This document shows, piece after piece, positions 1-10,434 of a DNA stretch of 34,024 bases (the first letter of the stretch is position 1; each line of letters begins with the position of its first letter). Source of the DNA: Chara braunii (lineage: Eukaryota > Streptophyta > Charophyceae > Charales > Characeae); assembly GCA_003427395.1 (NCBI GenBank), contig BFEA01000009.1, forward strand, positions 6,580,939 to 6,614,962, in the 5' to 3' direction. A program made the translations under genes and the position numbers. Below the pieces are notes generated by a model, which had not been told where the DNA came from, searched no databases, and worked only from the letters and a program-made list of their open reading frames with translations.

Positions 1-267
1 ACGCCCGCGGTAGAGACGGGTTGGGGCCACCATTGAGGGGTTCGGCTAGTGCAAAGACACAGCAGTTAGCCAAAAGCTGCACCTTTCTTTCCATGCTCCC
101 CCACCCCCAATCGAGAATAGGCAGTGTCTAATAAGGCCAGCACTCTCCTACACACCACACACAACCCACTCACGCTCACACTCACACCCTCCTGAAGGCT
201 CACACCTCTGCTTTTTGGTGGTTGACAGAAGACCCTACTAAGACCGATCAGAGGTTTCAAGTGGACC

Positions 268-424
268 TTTTTTTTTTTTTTTTAATTTAAACAAAGATAC
301 TCCAATCTGTATTCGTGGGGATATCACAGCTGGCTCTATGTGCGCCGCAGGCAGTCATAGGGCTTGAACCCACAACCTCCTTTTCGTCACTTGTGTGCCT
401 AACCAACTGCGCCAGGCCAGTGAA
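268..424 (-). mobile_element. tRNA-derived SINE with LINE-like 3' tail
   Basis: Read on the minus strand, this is a short retroposon with a tRNA-like head. A perfect pol III A box (TGGCGCAGTTGG) is followed after about 35 nt by a B box (GGGTTCAAGCCC). A body of about 50 nt follows, then CCCCACGAATACAGATTGG, a close match to the 3' module found at LINE ends elsewhere in the window. It ends in an A run (T run at 268-283 on the plus strand). The order of tRNA head, body, LINE-type tail and poly(A) is that of a tRNA-derived SINE mobilised by a partner LINE. The A and B boxes are seen directly; the dependence on the LINE is inferred. The tail belongs to the CGAATAGATTGGAG subtype, also seen at 12475 and 16312. 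Confidence 0.75.
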
Positions 425-1150
425 TCAACAGCAGCTTCGCACACCTTTTTTTTAACAGATTCCATTCTTAAAAAAAAAAAAAAAAAAAAAAAAGATTGAT
501 AATTGATTCCATTTTCTGACATAATAATTTGCAACCACCACGCTTGGCCGGCCAGGGGGAAAAAAGAAAAAAAAACACAACAGGGAAACGAAAAAAGAAA
601 TAGAGAAGAAATGCTGCAATGCTTGTTCTGGGCCGGCGAACATTGTTTATGATGAGTCAAACTAACAGCAGCAGCAGTCAGAAGAGGTGCACTGCCATTC
701 TGACTGACACACCTGCAAAAGCAGGAGCCCAACCTGTCAGTGACCTGCAAGCCAGTTAGCACACCGGTATCCCAACAGGGGGGGACCACCTCCACAGGTG
801 CTACCAGTGCAGGCCACAGCCTGTAGGGTGTGGGTAGAAGAGCCTGCTGCACTTCGCCCATGTGGGTGCATGGCACGCATTCACTCTTAGTAAACAGAAC
901 ATGCGTTCAAATCCCGATAGTGAAACAAGAGATGGATCATACTTCTTTTTTCTACGCCCCCCCCNCCNCCCNCCCCCCCNCCGTCAATCGGATAGACACA
1001 ATAATGTGAGGCGCTACCCCCTTATTAATGTTCCTTTTTTTTTGTTTTTTTAAGTCAGCCTGCTGCTGAGGGCCTGAGACAGCACCTACCCCAACTAGCT
1101 CTCTCCTTTCCGACATTTCTTTTTACCGCATTATGTTCAAGGAAAAATAG
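425..1150. other. Unassigned low-complexity region
   Basis: No convincing gene is present. The stretch holds an A run (about 470-493), an A-rich purine tract (556-610) and a C run with ambiguous bases (957-981). A B-box-like string (CGTTCAAATCCCG, near 903) lies downstream of a weak A-box-like string and may be a degraded SINE head. Open frames here are driven by the homopolymers. Confidence 0.4.
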
Positions 1151-2039
1151 CAGCACAGTGCAGAGGTTGATTTCGCAACTTGCCCGAATGCCCCTGTCAG
1201 AGCTGCATGTCAGAGATCAGATCATGTCAGAACGTACGTGGACAACAATCGCGCCCGGGTGCAGCCATCCACATGCAACCACTGGACAAGCAGTTTGTTT
1301 GGTCTTTGCAAAAACTGATGGGAGTTCAAGTTGTCCCTCTCTCATAGATGGCCCACTGCTTAGCTGCCTTGGAAAGGCAGAAAATGAGTGCACTAGAATG
1401 CAAAAGATGGTCAAGTGCATGCGATATACAAGAACAGATAGGGTTCCGTTAAATTCCGACAGGGGCAGGGTAGCCTAATAGCTGTTTTGCCCGGGGCAGG
1501 GTAGTCTTTTGCAATTTATTTATTTATTGTTTAATGAAGCTTTTAAAGTTTTAATATATTGCCATTTCTGATCTCCGCTTGCAGGCCAGTTCCCAATGGC
1601 AAAGAGGATTGGAGTTAATGCCGGAATCTGGACGTGTTTGTGGAGAGGTGCAGAAAATCGCTGTAGATCTGCTTTTCTGCATCTCTGCAGGCACTTAAAT
1701 CCAATCCCCCTTGCAGGTGGGACCCTGCTCCAGATCTGACAAAACCACCAGGCCAAAAGCTCCTCAGGCCCCCCCCAAAAAAAAAAAAAAAAAAAAAAAA
1801 CGAAAGCTCCCTAGGCCTGGGACAGGGCTTACCTGAATTATCCAATTGCCGGCCATAGATTTTTGTTTTTATTTTTTTTAATGTGGACCATTTCTATATT
1901 TATGCGTGTCATCTTGTGCGGTGCAATAATTCACATTTTAGCTGGGAAACGGGCCCCGAGTCCCTTACATCATTCACTGCGGCCAAACGGGCTAAGCAAG
2001 GCACTCCCGCCCACCCAGACCTATCCCTTTGTTCGTTTG

Positions 2040-2077
<38 letters not shown>

Positions 2078-2155
2078 CCAAGGCTGATATTACCAATAAG
2101 AGGAATGAGGCCGGGGGCTACCGCAGCCCAACACAAACTTACAAGTACCAATCCC
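1151..2155. other. Unassigned region with poly(A)/poly(T) tracts
   Basis: I recognise no gene. A C run followed by an A run lies at about 1769-1800, and an uninterrupted run of 35 T lies at 2041-2075. The T run could be the poly(A) tail of a minus-strand retroposon starting downstream, but I find no recognisable body. A small inverted repeat (TGCAGAAA/TTTTCTGCA) lies near 1650-1682. Confidence 0.4.
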
Positions 2156-2830
2156 AATCACAACCCTAAAGTGAAACTCGCGATCCCTAATTAGAAAAAG
2201 TCAAATCTAATCTACGCCTTCACCAAACCACCGTCATTAAACAACCCTAGATTCTATCAAAATCCCAACCGCGCAACACACAGCCAACCAAAAACACAAA
2301 AGAAAGATACTCAATGGTCTCTTCCCACCTGCCCACGGACAAAATTCACAAGTAATTCGCAAAATTCCAACTCTATACCCTAAAAAGTACCTCTAAACGG
2401 TAACCCTAACTAAAAACCAAATCAGCAAGGCTTCACTAAATTATCATCCCCCCTCCCGCCCCCCCCAAAAAAAAGAAACACGGGTAATGAACTAACCAAC
2501 GGTCAAAGTCAACAAGTCATTCACAAAATTGAAATTCCCACTCTACACTCTACACACCTCTAATTATTAGCACCTCCAACTAAACACAAGCTAACAAATC
2601 TCTTCGCTAACCGTCCCAGAAACACGAAAGTAATGAACACCAACCCCAACGAGGGAATATCACAACCCTAATTTAACGAATCACCAATCCACAAAATATG
2701 AATGATACACCCGAAACGACCGTGATTGATACTATTCTATACTCACAGTACACATCCTAATGACCAGAAACCAAGAGAGCACAATCAAGAGTCTGTGAAA
2801 GCACCAAGACCTTTAAATAAGAGAAAAAAA
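2156..2830. repeat. Diverged tandem repeat rich in CCCTAA-like motifs
   Basis: This strand is A- and C-rich with many scattered AACCCTA strings. Two diverged copies of a longer unit can be aligned. AAGTAATTCGCAAAATT (from 2350) matches AAGTCATTCACAAAATT (from 2514), each followed by a CTCTA..CCTCTAA stretch. GAAACACG plus a TAATGAAC-like string recurs at 2475 and 2619. The period is about 145-165 bp with indels. The telomere-like hexamers are scattered rather than in perfect arrays, so this is not a telomere. No gene is seen. Confidence 0.45.
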
Positions 2831-4260
2831 ATATTTTAAAAAAGCACCAAAGACCTGAGAATCCTGAGTAACACTGCACCCGAAGCAGGAGCACAATCAT
2901 CAACACTGCACAACCCCAGTAGCAGCTTGAAACCCGTTGTCAGCGACGGTGGGCGATACTGGTCGCGGCATGAAGTCCGTTGTCTCTCTCCCAGAAGTCC
3001 ACGTTGGTCCATGTACTCTTCGCACAGATAGAAACTGCAACCGCTGTTGCAACACAATCGTGCTCCTCCGTATCTGTAATCAAAGGGCAAAGCCCCTGAT
3101 CAGGCAATAATACTGATATGTACGATGCGCCGATCCTGCCCGTTGACCCGCCCCACATCTCTGCCCTTCCTTCCATGGTCAATCGAGGATTACCAACTCT
3201 CGTCGGCCAAGATCAGGCTATGGCAGGTGTGCAATGACTTGCTAATTTTGACTGCCGAGATCTGTCTGCGAGGCTGTACAGTAGCAGCGGTAGGGTGGAT
3301 TCGTAATTTTGTTTGTGTCAGGGACTAATCGAGAGTTCAGCGCTGAGGGAAAATCGTGAGGGACATATCTGCAATTTCGGGAAAATTATGGACGCGCTGT
3401 TCCTTAGACCGCACTGCGAATAGCAGGCCCGGACTATCACTAGGACGTGAGGCCCTAGGGCCTAAGCCCGTAGCATGAGAGCCTATAGCCATAGAGGCCC
3501 AAACTGAAACGGTACCGGTCGGTCCAGTCCGTGTCTAGGTCTAGATTAGTCTATTAATAGGTCTAGGTAGCTAGGGTGAGGACTTTTGGGGCTGTTTTCA
3601 TTTTTGTGTGACAGCGTTCTGAGCCAAGCAAGTACAGTGGAGACGATTGCCTACTGGCAGCATCCTGAGACCTTCATCGTGGATGGCAGCCATAGCCAGC
3701 CTTCTGGAGCTCGCCACAGCTGGGGCGTCCCCTGAGCATCCACCCCTGGGGCTGCTTGCAAGCGGCGGGGTTATTCTGAGACTCTACATGGTGTTCATGG
3801 GTGGACCACTGCCGCTGCATCTTCCTCTTAGATCGTGAGTGGCATCTACAGTGGCGCTGCAGCCATAGCTGCAGCTTTCTTGTCAGAGTTGCTCATCGGC
3901 ACTGAGGGTTACATCACAGTTCCTGTTCTTCGTTTGGGTGGTTGGCGCAGACCTCTAGGAGGCTGATGTTGGGTGGCACTACTAACTGGGTGTAGTATAA
4001 GGAGTGGAGTGTGTGATCCTGTGGGTGGCGAGACACTTAGACAAACTCTGTAACGATATTGGTTCAGATCGGCTCAATCTCAGATTGTTCCTTTGTTATC
4101 CTCGCGGGTGTCTACTTGTGATTGGTTGTTGGGAGTACTGTCAGAGGGTGGGAAACACTTCGTATTATCTCCACACATGTGCATAGTGCTTTTCCGCTGC
4201 TTGTTCTGTTTGTGTGCAGTGTGTACTTTGTCTCCTCTCCCCTTCTTCTTATGCATGTAC
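2831..4260. other. Unassigned region, possible intron and exon context
   Basis: Only short open frames occur and none is recognised. A 14-bp perfect palindrome (AGGCCCTAGGGCCT) lies at 3450-3463, followed by CTAG/GGTCTAG-rich DNA. The interval 4190-4260 is pyrimidine-rich and ends in a good acceptor-like TGCATGTACAG, which could be the 3' end of an intron leading into the open stretch at 4261. Confidence 0.3.
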
Positions 4261-4473
4261 AGGGAAATGATGAGAGAGCAAGAGCAAGTGGAAGCTGAAC
4301 TGAGAGTGGTGATAGCCCAGAGGCTGGCAACACAAACGAAATTCCCCCAAATGGACACTCCAATTCATGATGTCACATCAGATTCTGAATCGGACAGGGA
4401 TCATGAAAGCACCCCGGGACTCGCCCTCTCAAGGGAGCAGCAGACACTATTCCACCACCTGGTGGAACAATAG
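4261..4473 (+). CDS. Possible terminal exon, acidic or coiled-coil-like protein
   Basis: A 71-codon open stretch ends at TAG. It follows a pyrimidine-rich tract and an acceptor-like CAG/G. The predicted peptide begins with a charged, helix-prone segment rich in E, Q and R. An acidic Ser/Asp stretch (TSDSESDRDHES) follows, then a second helix-like end (SREQQTLFHHLVEQ). The composition looks like real protein and differs from the homopolymer-driven frames nearby. I do not recognise a family and cannot identify an upstream exon. It could equally be a fragment of a retroelement protein. The splice site is inferred from sequence alone. Confidence 0.28.
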   Translation, partial: REMMREQEQVEAELRVVIAQRLATQTKFPQMDTPIHDVTSDSESDRDHESTPGLALSREQQTLFHHLVEQ

Positions 4474-4504
4474 ATGTATGAACTTCATACACAGCGAAGG
4501 AAAC

Positions 4505-4640
4505 TGAACCACATGCAGTGTATACGGCCGTACGAATACAGGCCGTACATACTCCCCTACTACCGTACGTATGGGCCCCAGCCCCCGATACGGGCTGTAC
4601 GGGGTCGGGGCCCGTACGTACAGACTTTGGGCCCTCTGTA
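4505..4640. repeat. GTAC-rich palindromic cluster
   Basis: GTAC occurs about ten times in roughly 120 bp. Near-perfect arms at 4565-4581 and 4605-4621 (GTACGTATGGGCCCC with GGGGCCCGTACGTAC) can form a hairpin of 15 of 17 pairs around a GC-rich loop. No open frame of interest and no flanking duplication were seen. Confidence 0.5.
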
Positions 4641-4778
4641 CACAGCCTTCCGGAGGGGTGTTGGGGGGGTGGATGGGCTGGGGGGGGGTCGGATGTCGGG
4701 GGTTATCCCCCCCCATTCAAAAAAAATAAAATAAAATAAAAATCCTGTCTCGGGTGTAAAAAAAAAAAAAAAAAAAGA

Positions 4779-4951
4779 TTGATTGATTGATTAATTGGTT
4801 GATTGATTGATTGATTGTTTGATTGATTGGTTGATTGGTTGATTGATTGTTTGATTGATCGGTTGATTGGTTAATTGATTGTTTGATTGTTTGATTGATT
4901 GATTGATTGATTGATTGGTCGATTGATTGATTGGTCGATTGATTGATTGGT

Positions 4952-4987
<36 letters not shown>

Positions 4988-5058
4988 CGTGGAAAAAACA
5001 AAACAAAAACAAAAGATCCATTCAAAAGATTGATCATTGATTGATTGATTGATTGATT
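4779..5058. repeat. (GATT)n microsatellite
   Basis: Tandem GATT units, with GGTT and GTTT variants, run from about 4779 to 4987. After a short A/C-rich interruption they resume at about 5026-5058. On the minus strand the array reads as a long Asn-Gln-Ser-Ile repeat because a 4-bp unit is open in all frames when no stop occurs. This is not evidence of a protein. Confidence 0.95.
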
Positions 5059-5087
5059 CGCAATGGGGGGGCCGCCTCCCCACCGCG

Positions 5088-5088
<1 letters not shown>

Positions 5089-5120
<32 letters not shown>
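5089..5120. repeat. (CA)n microsatellite
   Basis: About sixteen uninterrupted AC dinucleotides lie close to the end of the GATT array. Confidence 0.95.
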
Positions 5121-5129
<9 letters not shown>

Positions 5130-5590
5130 CCCCCCAGGAGGCGGCCATGCGCGGCCTAGTGATATCACTACATTCCGCTATGGATATTCTGCAATATTTG
5201 TCTTTACCTGCGGTCACTGTGATATCCCCTCTGGGTTCGGCCGGTGATGCCGTCCCACGGCGGGAGCACAACAACATTGTTAAGGGACCCCGAGCCCTGT
5301 TCTCGGCTTGTAAAATAAAATCTTCTATATATATATATATTTATTTTTTTCTCTCACGTCACACATTTTATGGTTTTCCGCGGTCAATCAAACACAAGGT
5401 GGGAAGTGTTTGCTTATAGGGAATAAGGGCGGACAAGGGGGACTGTCCGGCTCTGGGTCTGGGAGAGATCAAAGGCAGAATATCATCTACTAGCGGTGGC
5501 AGAGTAGGACAGAGATAGCTTGAGGTAGGTTTTTGGGGGGAACAACCTTCTTTGAGGGGAGTAGGGTAGAGGGAGGCTTTCCTTTTTTCT
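5121..5590. other. Unassigned region after the microsatellites
   Basis: No gene is recognised. A perfect 14-bp palindrome (TAGTGATATCACTA) lies at 5157-5170, followed by a weak (TA)n run (5326-5341). The stretch 5290-5325 carries an AATAAA-like signal (AAAATAAAATC) and could be the 3' end of a transcript or of a degraded LTR, but no matching partner is seen. Confidence 0.3.
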
Positions 5591-5815
5591 TTTTTTTTCC
5601 TCGAAAAAACCGCATTGCAAGCCCACTATCCTGGTGGTGGTACGAGAACCACTAGGATTGAGGCCTTGCCTGTAGGATTGAAGCCCACTATCTGCGTTTT
5701 TTCCTCGAAAAAACCGCATTGCAAGCCCACTATCCAGGTGGGGAGCTTCACCTGCTGGAAATCGGGTCCAGCGTCCCATTGAATACACTCATTACACAGC
5801 AATGATCGCACGTAT
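5591..5815 (-). mobile_element. LINE 3'-module retroposon, copy 1
   Basis: On the minus strand the module starts with GGGACGCTGG (plus 5768-5777), runs through the CCAGCAGGTG segment and continues into ATAGTGGGCTTGCAATGCGG and a stretch with AGTGGTTCTCGTACCACC, which folds as a hairpin. It ends in an A-rich tail (T-rich at 5580-5600). The segment ATAGTGGGCTTGCAATGCGG occurs twice (about 5610-5635 and 5707-5734), so this copy has an internal duplication relative to the one at 12964-13165. The upstream 40 bp (TGAGTGTATTCAAT..) is also shared with that copy. No tRNA head is visible; it may be a 5'-truncated LINE end or another SINE. Confidence 0.6.
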
Positions 5816-6045
5816 TGCTGGGTCTGTGAGGAACAACTCAACAACAGAGTGGTTCTGATTAGTGGAGGCAGCAAGGGAGAGGAGGGGTGGACAGGGGAGG
5901 GTCAATCAACATCAAGTATCATCATCATTAACATCATCATCATCATCATCATCAGCTTGGTTGTTTGCTCAGGATCCCACTATTAGCAGATCCAAATTCT
6001 TAGGTTACATTCTAGTCTAGCTGATTTCCTGATTGAGTTGTTATT
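5816..6045. repeat. Unassigned spacer with (ATC)n microsatellite
   Basis: An ATC/CATCAT run lies at about 5917-5954. No gene is seen in the rest of the interval. Confidence 0.7.
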
Positions 6046-6275
6046 GTGTTCTTGCCCAGGTTGAGTAGAAACCAGAACGATGCTGGCCGGCGCTCGGCAT
6101 CGCCCTGTAACTTTTATAAGGAGCTTGAGGCCTTTGATAGAGATCTGGGGATTCGTGAGGGTGGAAGGCAATTACAATACTTGACCAAAGGCTACAATCT
6201 GGCCGACAAGGGTCGGCGCTGGGGTGGGTGGCGCTGCCCTGTAACCTAGCTAGATTGGGGTGTGAGACCGGGTAG
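6046..6275 (+). repeat. Dispersed repeat shared with 15714-15925
   Basis: GAGATCTGGGGA, GAGGGTGGAGGGCA-like, GGTCGGCGCTGGGG and GCCCTGTAACCTAGC strings occur here and, in the same order, near 15735-15880. The shared order indicates a dispersed repeat of about 200 bp. It has no coding potential and I do not recognise the family. Confidence 0.45.
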
Positions 6276-6279
6276 AGGC

Positions 6280-6395
6280 TTTTTTTTCTTGCCAGTGTTA
6301 GTGCTGCTGATAAGAGCAGACAGCACTAACACCTGGAGGGGGGCTCCATCTATTGGTGGGGAGCAGCACCTGCTGGAAAACGGGTCCAGCGTCCC
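6280..6395 (-). repeat. LINE-A structured 3' end
   Basis: Read on the minus strand, the terminal 55-nt module GGGACGCTGG...ATGGAGCC is followed by a perfect 12-bp stem (6295-6306 with 6321-6332) around the 14-nt loop TCTGCTCTTATCAG, then the A tail. The same order is present in LINE-B at 11064-11192. It is probably the 3' RNA structure bound by the RT for target-primed reverse transcription; that role is inferred from other LINEs with structured tails. Confidence 0.7.
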
Positions 6396-6709
6396 TTTTA
6401 CAGAAATGGAGAATGTCTGAGAGCAGTGAGAATAGTGATTAAGAGGTCTGCCAGCATTGATTACCCTGTCCTCGGGGGATTGACTGAGCAGCCTGAGTTA
6501 CCCTAGAGGTCCAGGGGAGTGACTGAGCAAGCTGGTGAAGAAAAGAGGGGGGGGGCGGACCTCTTCACCCTAGTACAGGCGCCTGATATGTACTCCAGCA
6601 ATCTAGTCGCCCTCCCTCTATTACCCCCTGGAAAGCGAGTCCAGCAGTCCCACTCACTAATCCCACCCCTGGTGTCATGCAGGATCCATTCCATACCACT
6701 CCATGTCCA
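6396..6709 (-). other. LINE-A 3' UTR
   Basis: This lies between the ORF2 end and the terminal module. It shares scattered blocks with the LINE-B 3' UTR (GTGAAGAGGT, CAGTCAATCCCC, AGGGTAATCAATG, CAGACATTCTC) in the same order, which shows both are 3' UTRs of one family. No gene is present. Confidence 0.6.
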
Positions 6710-8284
6710 CTAGGCTGTTGGCAGGGGGGGAAAGAAATCAGGGAAATTTTTCGGGGGTTTCAAAGGGATCGTTGCATCCACTTGGGTCCATTCATGAAAC
6801 CGCAGCTGGTAGTTTCTGATGATCTCCTCCTGCGGTTGGTCCTCCCTGGGCGCCGTGTGTTCGCCCTGCCATTCCACCGTTCCTAGCCTTCCTCTATTTG
6901 CACCTCCCAGCCAGCATGAGCAAAAGTCGCGTATTTTTTGCTTGATGTCTCGTTGTTTGTGAAGGAGTTCGAGTTGTGCCCTAATGCCATTCCATTTAGC
7001 TGTTATTTCGGTCTGGATCAGTTGTTGGACACACGCTGTTAGTTCGGGGCCTTCCAATCGTGCTCCCTCCATTTCGAAAGTGCATCGTCGACGCCACAGT
7101 GCCCAGATGATTGCCCGCCGCCCCATCCTTAGCATATTTTTCGTGAAATCATCCATCTGATCAGCTAGGTCCTTGGGCCAGGCCTCACACAACAAGGCAT
7201 TCCAGTCCCAAGGCCATTGGGTTGTTGTTCCCAGTTGATCCCAGACTCTATCCCACCATCTCCATAGCCAAAGTGTGCCCGGGCATTGGAGGAAAATATG
7301 TTCGATTGTTTCTGGTCGTTTTCGAGAGGGGAACACATTTGTGCAGAGGCGACACGATGGAAGAGCCCGACCCTGCTGCTCCAGGGACGTTCTATCAATC
7401 AGCCAATTATTTGTCGGGAGGCACCGGTGCTCTATTTGTTATTGGAGGGACGCCTGCTTAGCTGGTTTTGCTTTCATTGCTTTGAACCATCGAATTGGCC
7501 TCAGTTCCTGTTTACTTATGTTGAGATGGTTCCTCCAGCGTTTCCCCACCTGGTCACGCAGTGCCGCCTTGGGTCTAAGAAGCCTGTAGGTAGCTTTGAC
7601 AGTTAGGGAGAAGAGGGACTTTGTGAAGTGCTTACCCTGCCCTCCTCGGACCGACCATAACCACTCCACCGGGTCCAGGGCCAAGTGGTGAAGGGGGGTG
7701 TCGGGGCAATAAACAATCCACCGGTCATTCTCATACAGCACTCTGATTCTATATACTGCCTCTATTTGGTATGTTGCTTACTATTCCCCAGGATTTCTTT
7801 GGATAGCATTATCTTGTCCTACCGGTGAGAGTTCCAGCACCACTGTCCCGTTCCGAGGGCAGCGGACCACCCTGCCCACCCTGCCTGGCTGGTGTCTGAC
7901 CGCCACCCAGTTTGATTCTTGAAAGGAAGAGCCTTTACGAAGAATTTTCCACCAGGCTAAAGAGATCATTTCTATTAGCTTTTCTAAGGCTTCGTGTGGT
8001 CTGTGACAATAGCGCAGTTTTTTCCGTAGCTGGTCCGGATCAATCCAGTCCTTCCTTTTGATACAATTCTGCCAGGGGGAATCCGTGCAGAGGAGCAAGT
8101 CCACCACCCATCGATTTCCAAAGAGGGGTTGGCGTGCCACCTCCTCCCATCTTTCCGACGCTGTCGTGTCAGGGAGGGGGAGGCTCCTCCATGTCCTGAG
8201 GAGGGAGGGCCAGAAGGGGTCGTTTTGCAGATCAACTCTGGCTGCTTGCCGGGGGCAGTCCGAGAGGGGGTCCCTTTGTTGCAC
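6710..8284 (-). pseudogene. LINE-A ORF2 C-terminal region
   Basis: Three minus-strand frames (8284-7781, 7741-7439, 7336-6710) align in order with the LINE-C ORF2 C-terminus. The first carries AARVDLQNDPFWPSLLRTWRSL and RQPLFGN, matching the LINE-C ARVDLVNDPLW and RQPLFGN blocks. The second carries LDPVEWLW and QVGKRWRN, matching FDPGEWEW and ILTQRWARD. The third carries ETIEHIFLQCP, the His/Cys half of the C-terminal zinc-binding motif, then a helical tail and a final FHEWTQVDATIPLKPP block also present in LINE-B. The Cys-x2-Cys half is damaged at the frame change near 7336. At least two frameshifts separate the pieces. Confidence 0.8.
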
Positions 8285-8512
8285 TCTTGCTCGCGGGATG
8301 GGCCATTCCCTATTTTCCAGCCACGTTAGTGGGTCAATCTCTGCTGGCGTTTGTGGTGCTAGCCGGGAAATCTGTTCTAGTGCAAGCCTTCTCTAGGGGA
8401 TCTCGGGATCGAAAAGGAGGCGTTTGAGCCATTGTAGGGCCAGTGCCTTAGTCTGCAAAAGGGGGTCGACGATGCCCAGGCCTCCCTTGGTTTTGGGTTG
8501 GATTATAGAGTG

Positions 8513-10240
8513 TCAGGCTACTCGACTGATCACATTTTGTCGTTCGTGGTCTCCCCGCCATAAGAAAGCGGCTATCTGGCGCTTTAGTGGGCGTAGAGCA
8601 TTCTTGTCTAGTGCCCAAATGGCTGATTTGTACCACATCGTGGCCAGCACCACGTTATTTACGACCAGGCCGTGACCAAACAGCGATGTGTGTTTGTTCC
8701 TCCAAAGGGCCATTTTGGCCAAGGGGGGCGTGGTGATCCAGTCGTTATTTGTTGGTAGTCGTCCTTCTACCATCATAGAGATGCATGCCTAGGACCCTGA
8801 TGGGGGCTTCTGGAGGGAGCCAGTTGATCCTGGGTTGTTCTGCGGGTCTCACACCTTGGTGATGTATCCACCATCCCAGGGCTTTGTTTCCCCAGTTTAC
8901 CTTCATGTCAGACAGGCTGCAAAAGCGGTCCATCATGTGGCGCACCTCTTCCATTGAACCCTTGGAGGCATCCACCATCAGGGTCAGGTCATCTGCAAAT
9001 AGCGAGCAGACCGGGATTGCCTCCTCCGGTATTGCTGTGACTTGGATCCTTTTAAGGTCTTTGTGGGCCCTCAGGTTAGCGGCCAATGCCTCCATGACAA
9101 TTACGACTGATCTCTGGAGGCTAATGGGGGGGGCCAGGTTGCCATTTATCATGACCCTAGTGGTTGCAGTCCCGTGGAGGCTGTCCCAAAGTTGAGTTTC
9201 TCCAGGCATTTGTCAAGGAAAAGCCAATCCACGTGGTCATAGGCTTTCTCAAAGTCAATGAAGATGATTGCTGCGTTGCTATTCGATTGCCTAGTTAGCT
9301 TGATCATTTCATTGACCAGGTGAATATTATCCTGGATGTTTCTGCCTTGGATAAACCCAGTTTGGTCGGGGTGGATAATGTCCCTCATCATAGGGGTCCG
9401 GATGTTTGTCCTTGCCCCTTTCTTGTAGAGGAGCGTTAGCACTCCTTGCCCTATTATTTCACCTGTCTGACCTGTGCTCCATACCGCATGGTAGTAATCC
9501 ATAAGATCCTGGGACATACAGGACCACATGGCTTCCCAGAATTCCTTGGAGAGCCCATCCAGGCCCGTTTTTTTTTCTTGTTCCATTTGTTTCAGTGCCT
9601 CTCGAATCTCCTCCTTTGTTATGGGGGAGTCGAGAGTTTCTTTTTGTTGCTCTGACAGGGACTTGCATAGAGGGCGCAGAAACGCGTTTATCTCGTCTGC
9701 GCGTTGCCCTCTATCAGGGCACTGGCATTCTGAAGTGAAAAGGTCGTCTCTTGCTATTTTTGTGCATGCGGCCGTGGATGTGTGGAGGGGCCCCTGATGG
9801 TGCTTCGGGTCTTCCAAGGCCTCAATTGTTGACCTCCCTGATCTGGCCTTGGCTATCGCAAAGAATTTTGCCTCCATCGCACCTTCCGTATTATATTTTG
9901 AGAGCTTGCCCCGGATCCTGGCTCCTTGCCACCTATGTTCCATGTAATGCATGAGTTGATTTTCAAGGTTTTGGATGGTCTCGCTTAGCTTTGTTTGATG
10001 TTCTAGATCTTGAAGATCGTCTTCGTGCATTTGTAGTTGTCGAAGTTGGTGCTGAAGATTTAATTCTTCAGCATGGCGACGTGCCGCGAATAGCCTGGAG
10101 TATTCATTGCACTTGCGGCCTAGAAAGGCAAGGCCGTTGTTGAACCATAATATGTCGTCATTGATCAGGTCCCTCTGTGTTTTCCAAAAGGACCATACAT
10201 CTTGAAGATAGTTGATGAAACGGTCGGCCGGGAGCTCCAA
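8513..10240 (-). pseudogene. LINE-A ORF2 reverse transcriptase, inactivated
   Basis: This is a non-LTR reverse transcriptase in three minus-strand frames (10240-9149, 9209-8745, 8776-8513). The coiled linker is followed by GVLTLLYKKG, HPDQTGFIQGRNIQDNI and motif A IFIDFEKAYDHVDW. Motif C reads SLFADDLTLM (8988-8999), the usual F-A-D-D. A KVNWG block and the thumb-like NNVVLATMWYKSAIW segment follow. Two deletions are visible against LINE-C: about 20-25 codons between YKKG..NIR and the HPDQTGF block (near 9395), and 11 codons that include the motif B R-Q-G-D-P (junction near 9104). Loss of motif B alone should abolish activity. Confidence 0.88.
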
Positions 10241-10259
10241 CAGTAACTATAGCAGCTGA

Positions 10260-10434
10260 GGAAGACCAAGCTGGGGGGGAGCTCACAAGAGACTACCAAT
10301 TGTACTTCAATGAATGGACTAAAGTGGACGCAACAATCCCTCTCAAATCGCCTGATCACTTCTCGGACCTCTTCCCCCCCTCCTCTAACTGCCTGGTGGA
10401 TATGACGTGGTACGGGTTGGATCTCGCAGGGCAC
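10260..10434 (+). pseudogene. LINE-B ORF2 C-terminal remnant
   Basis: The plus-strand translation carries a Y-x-L-Y-F-N-E-W-T-K-V-D-A-T-I-P-L-K block matching the LINE-A C-terminus (RFHEWTQVDATIPLK, minus 6900-6720). It then diverges through a proline- and serine-rich end. It is only the tail of ORF2, without any catalytic part, and is not functional. Confidence 0.75.

Noticed and set aside
4717-5277. Minus-strand frame of 186 codons with Asn-Gln-Ser-Ile repeats
   Set aside because: It is the translation of the (GATT)n microsatellite; a stop-free 4-bp unit is open in every frame.
5893-5954. CRISPR-like or regulatory repeat array
   Set aside because: It is a plain (ATC)n microsatellite with no spacers.
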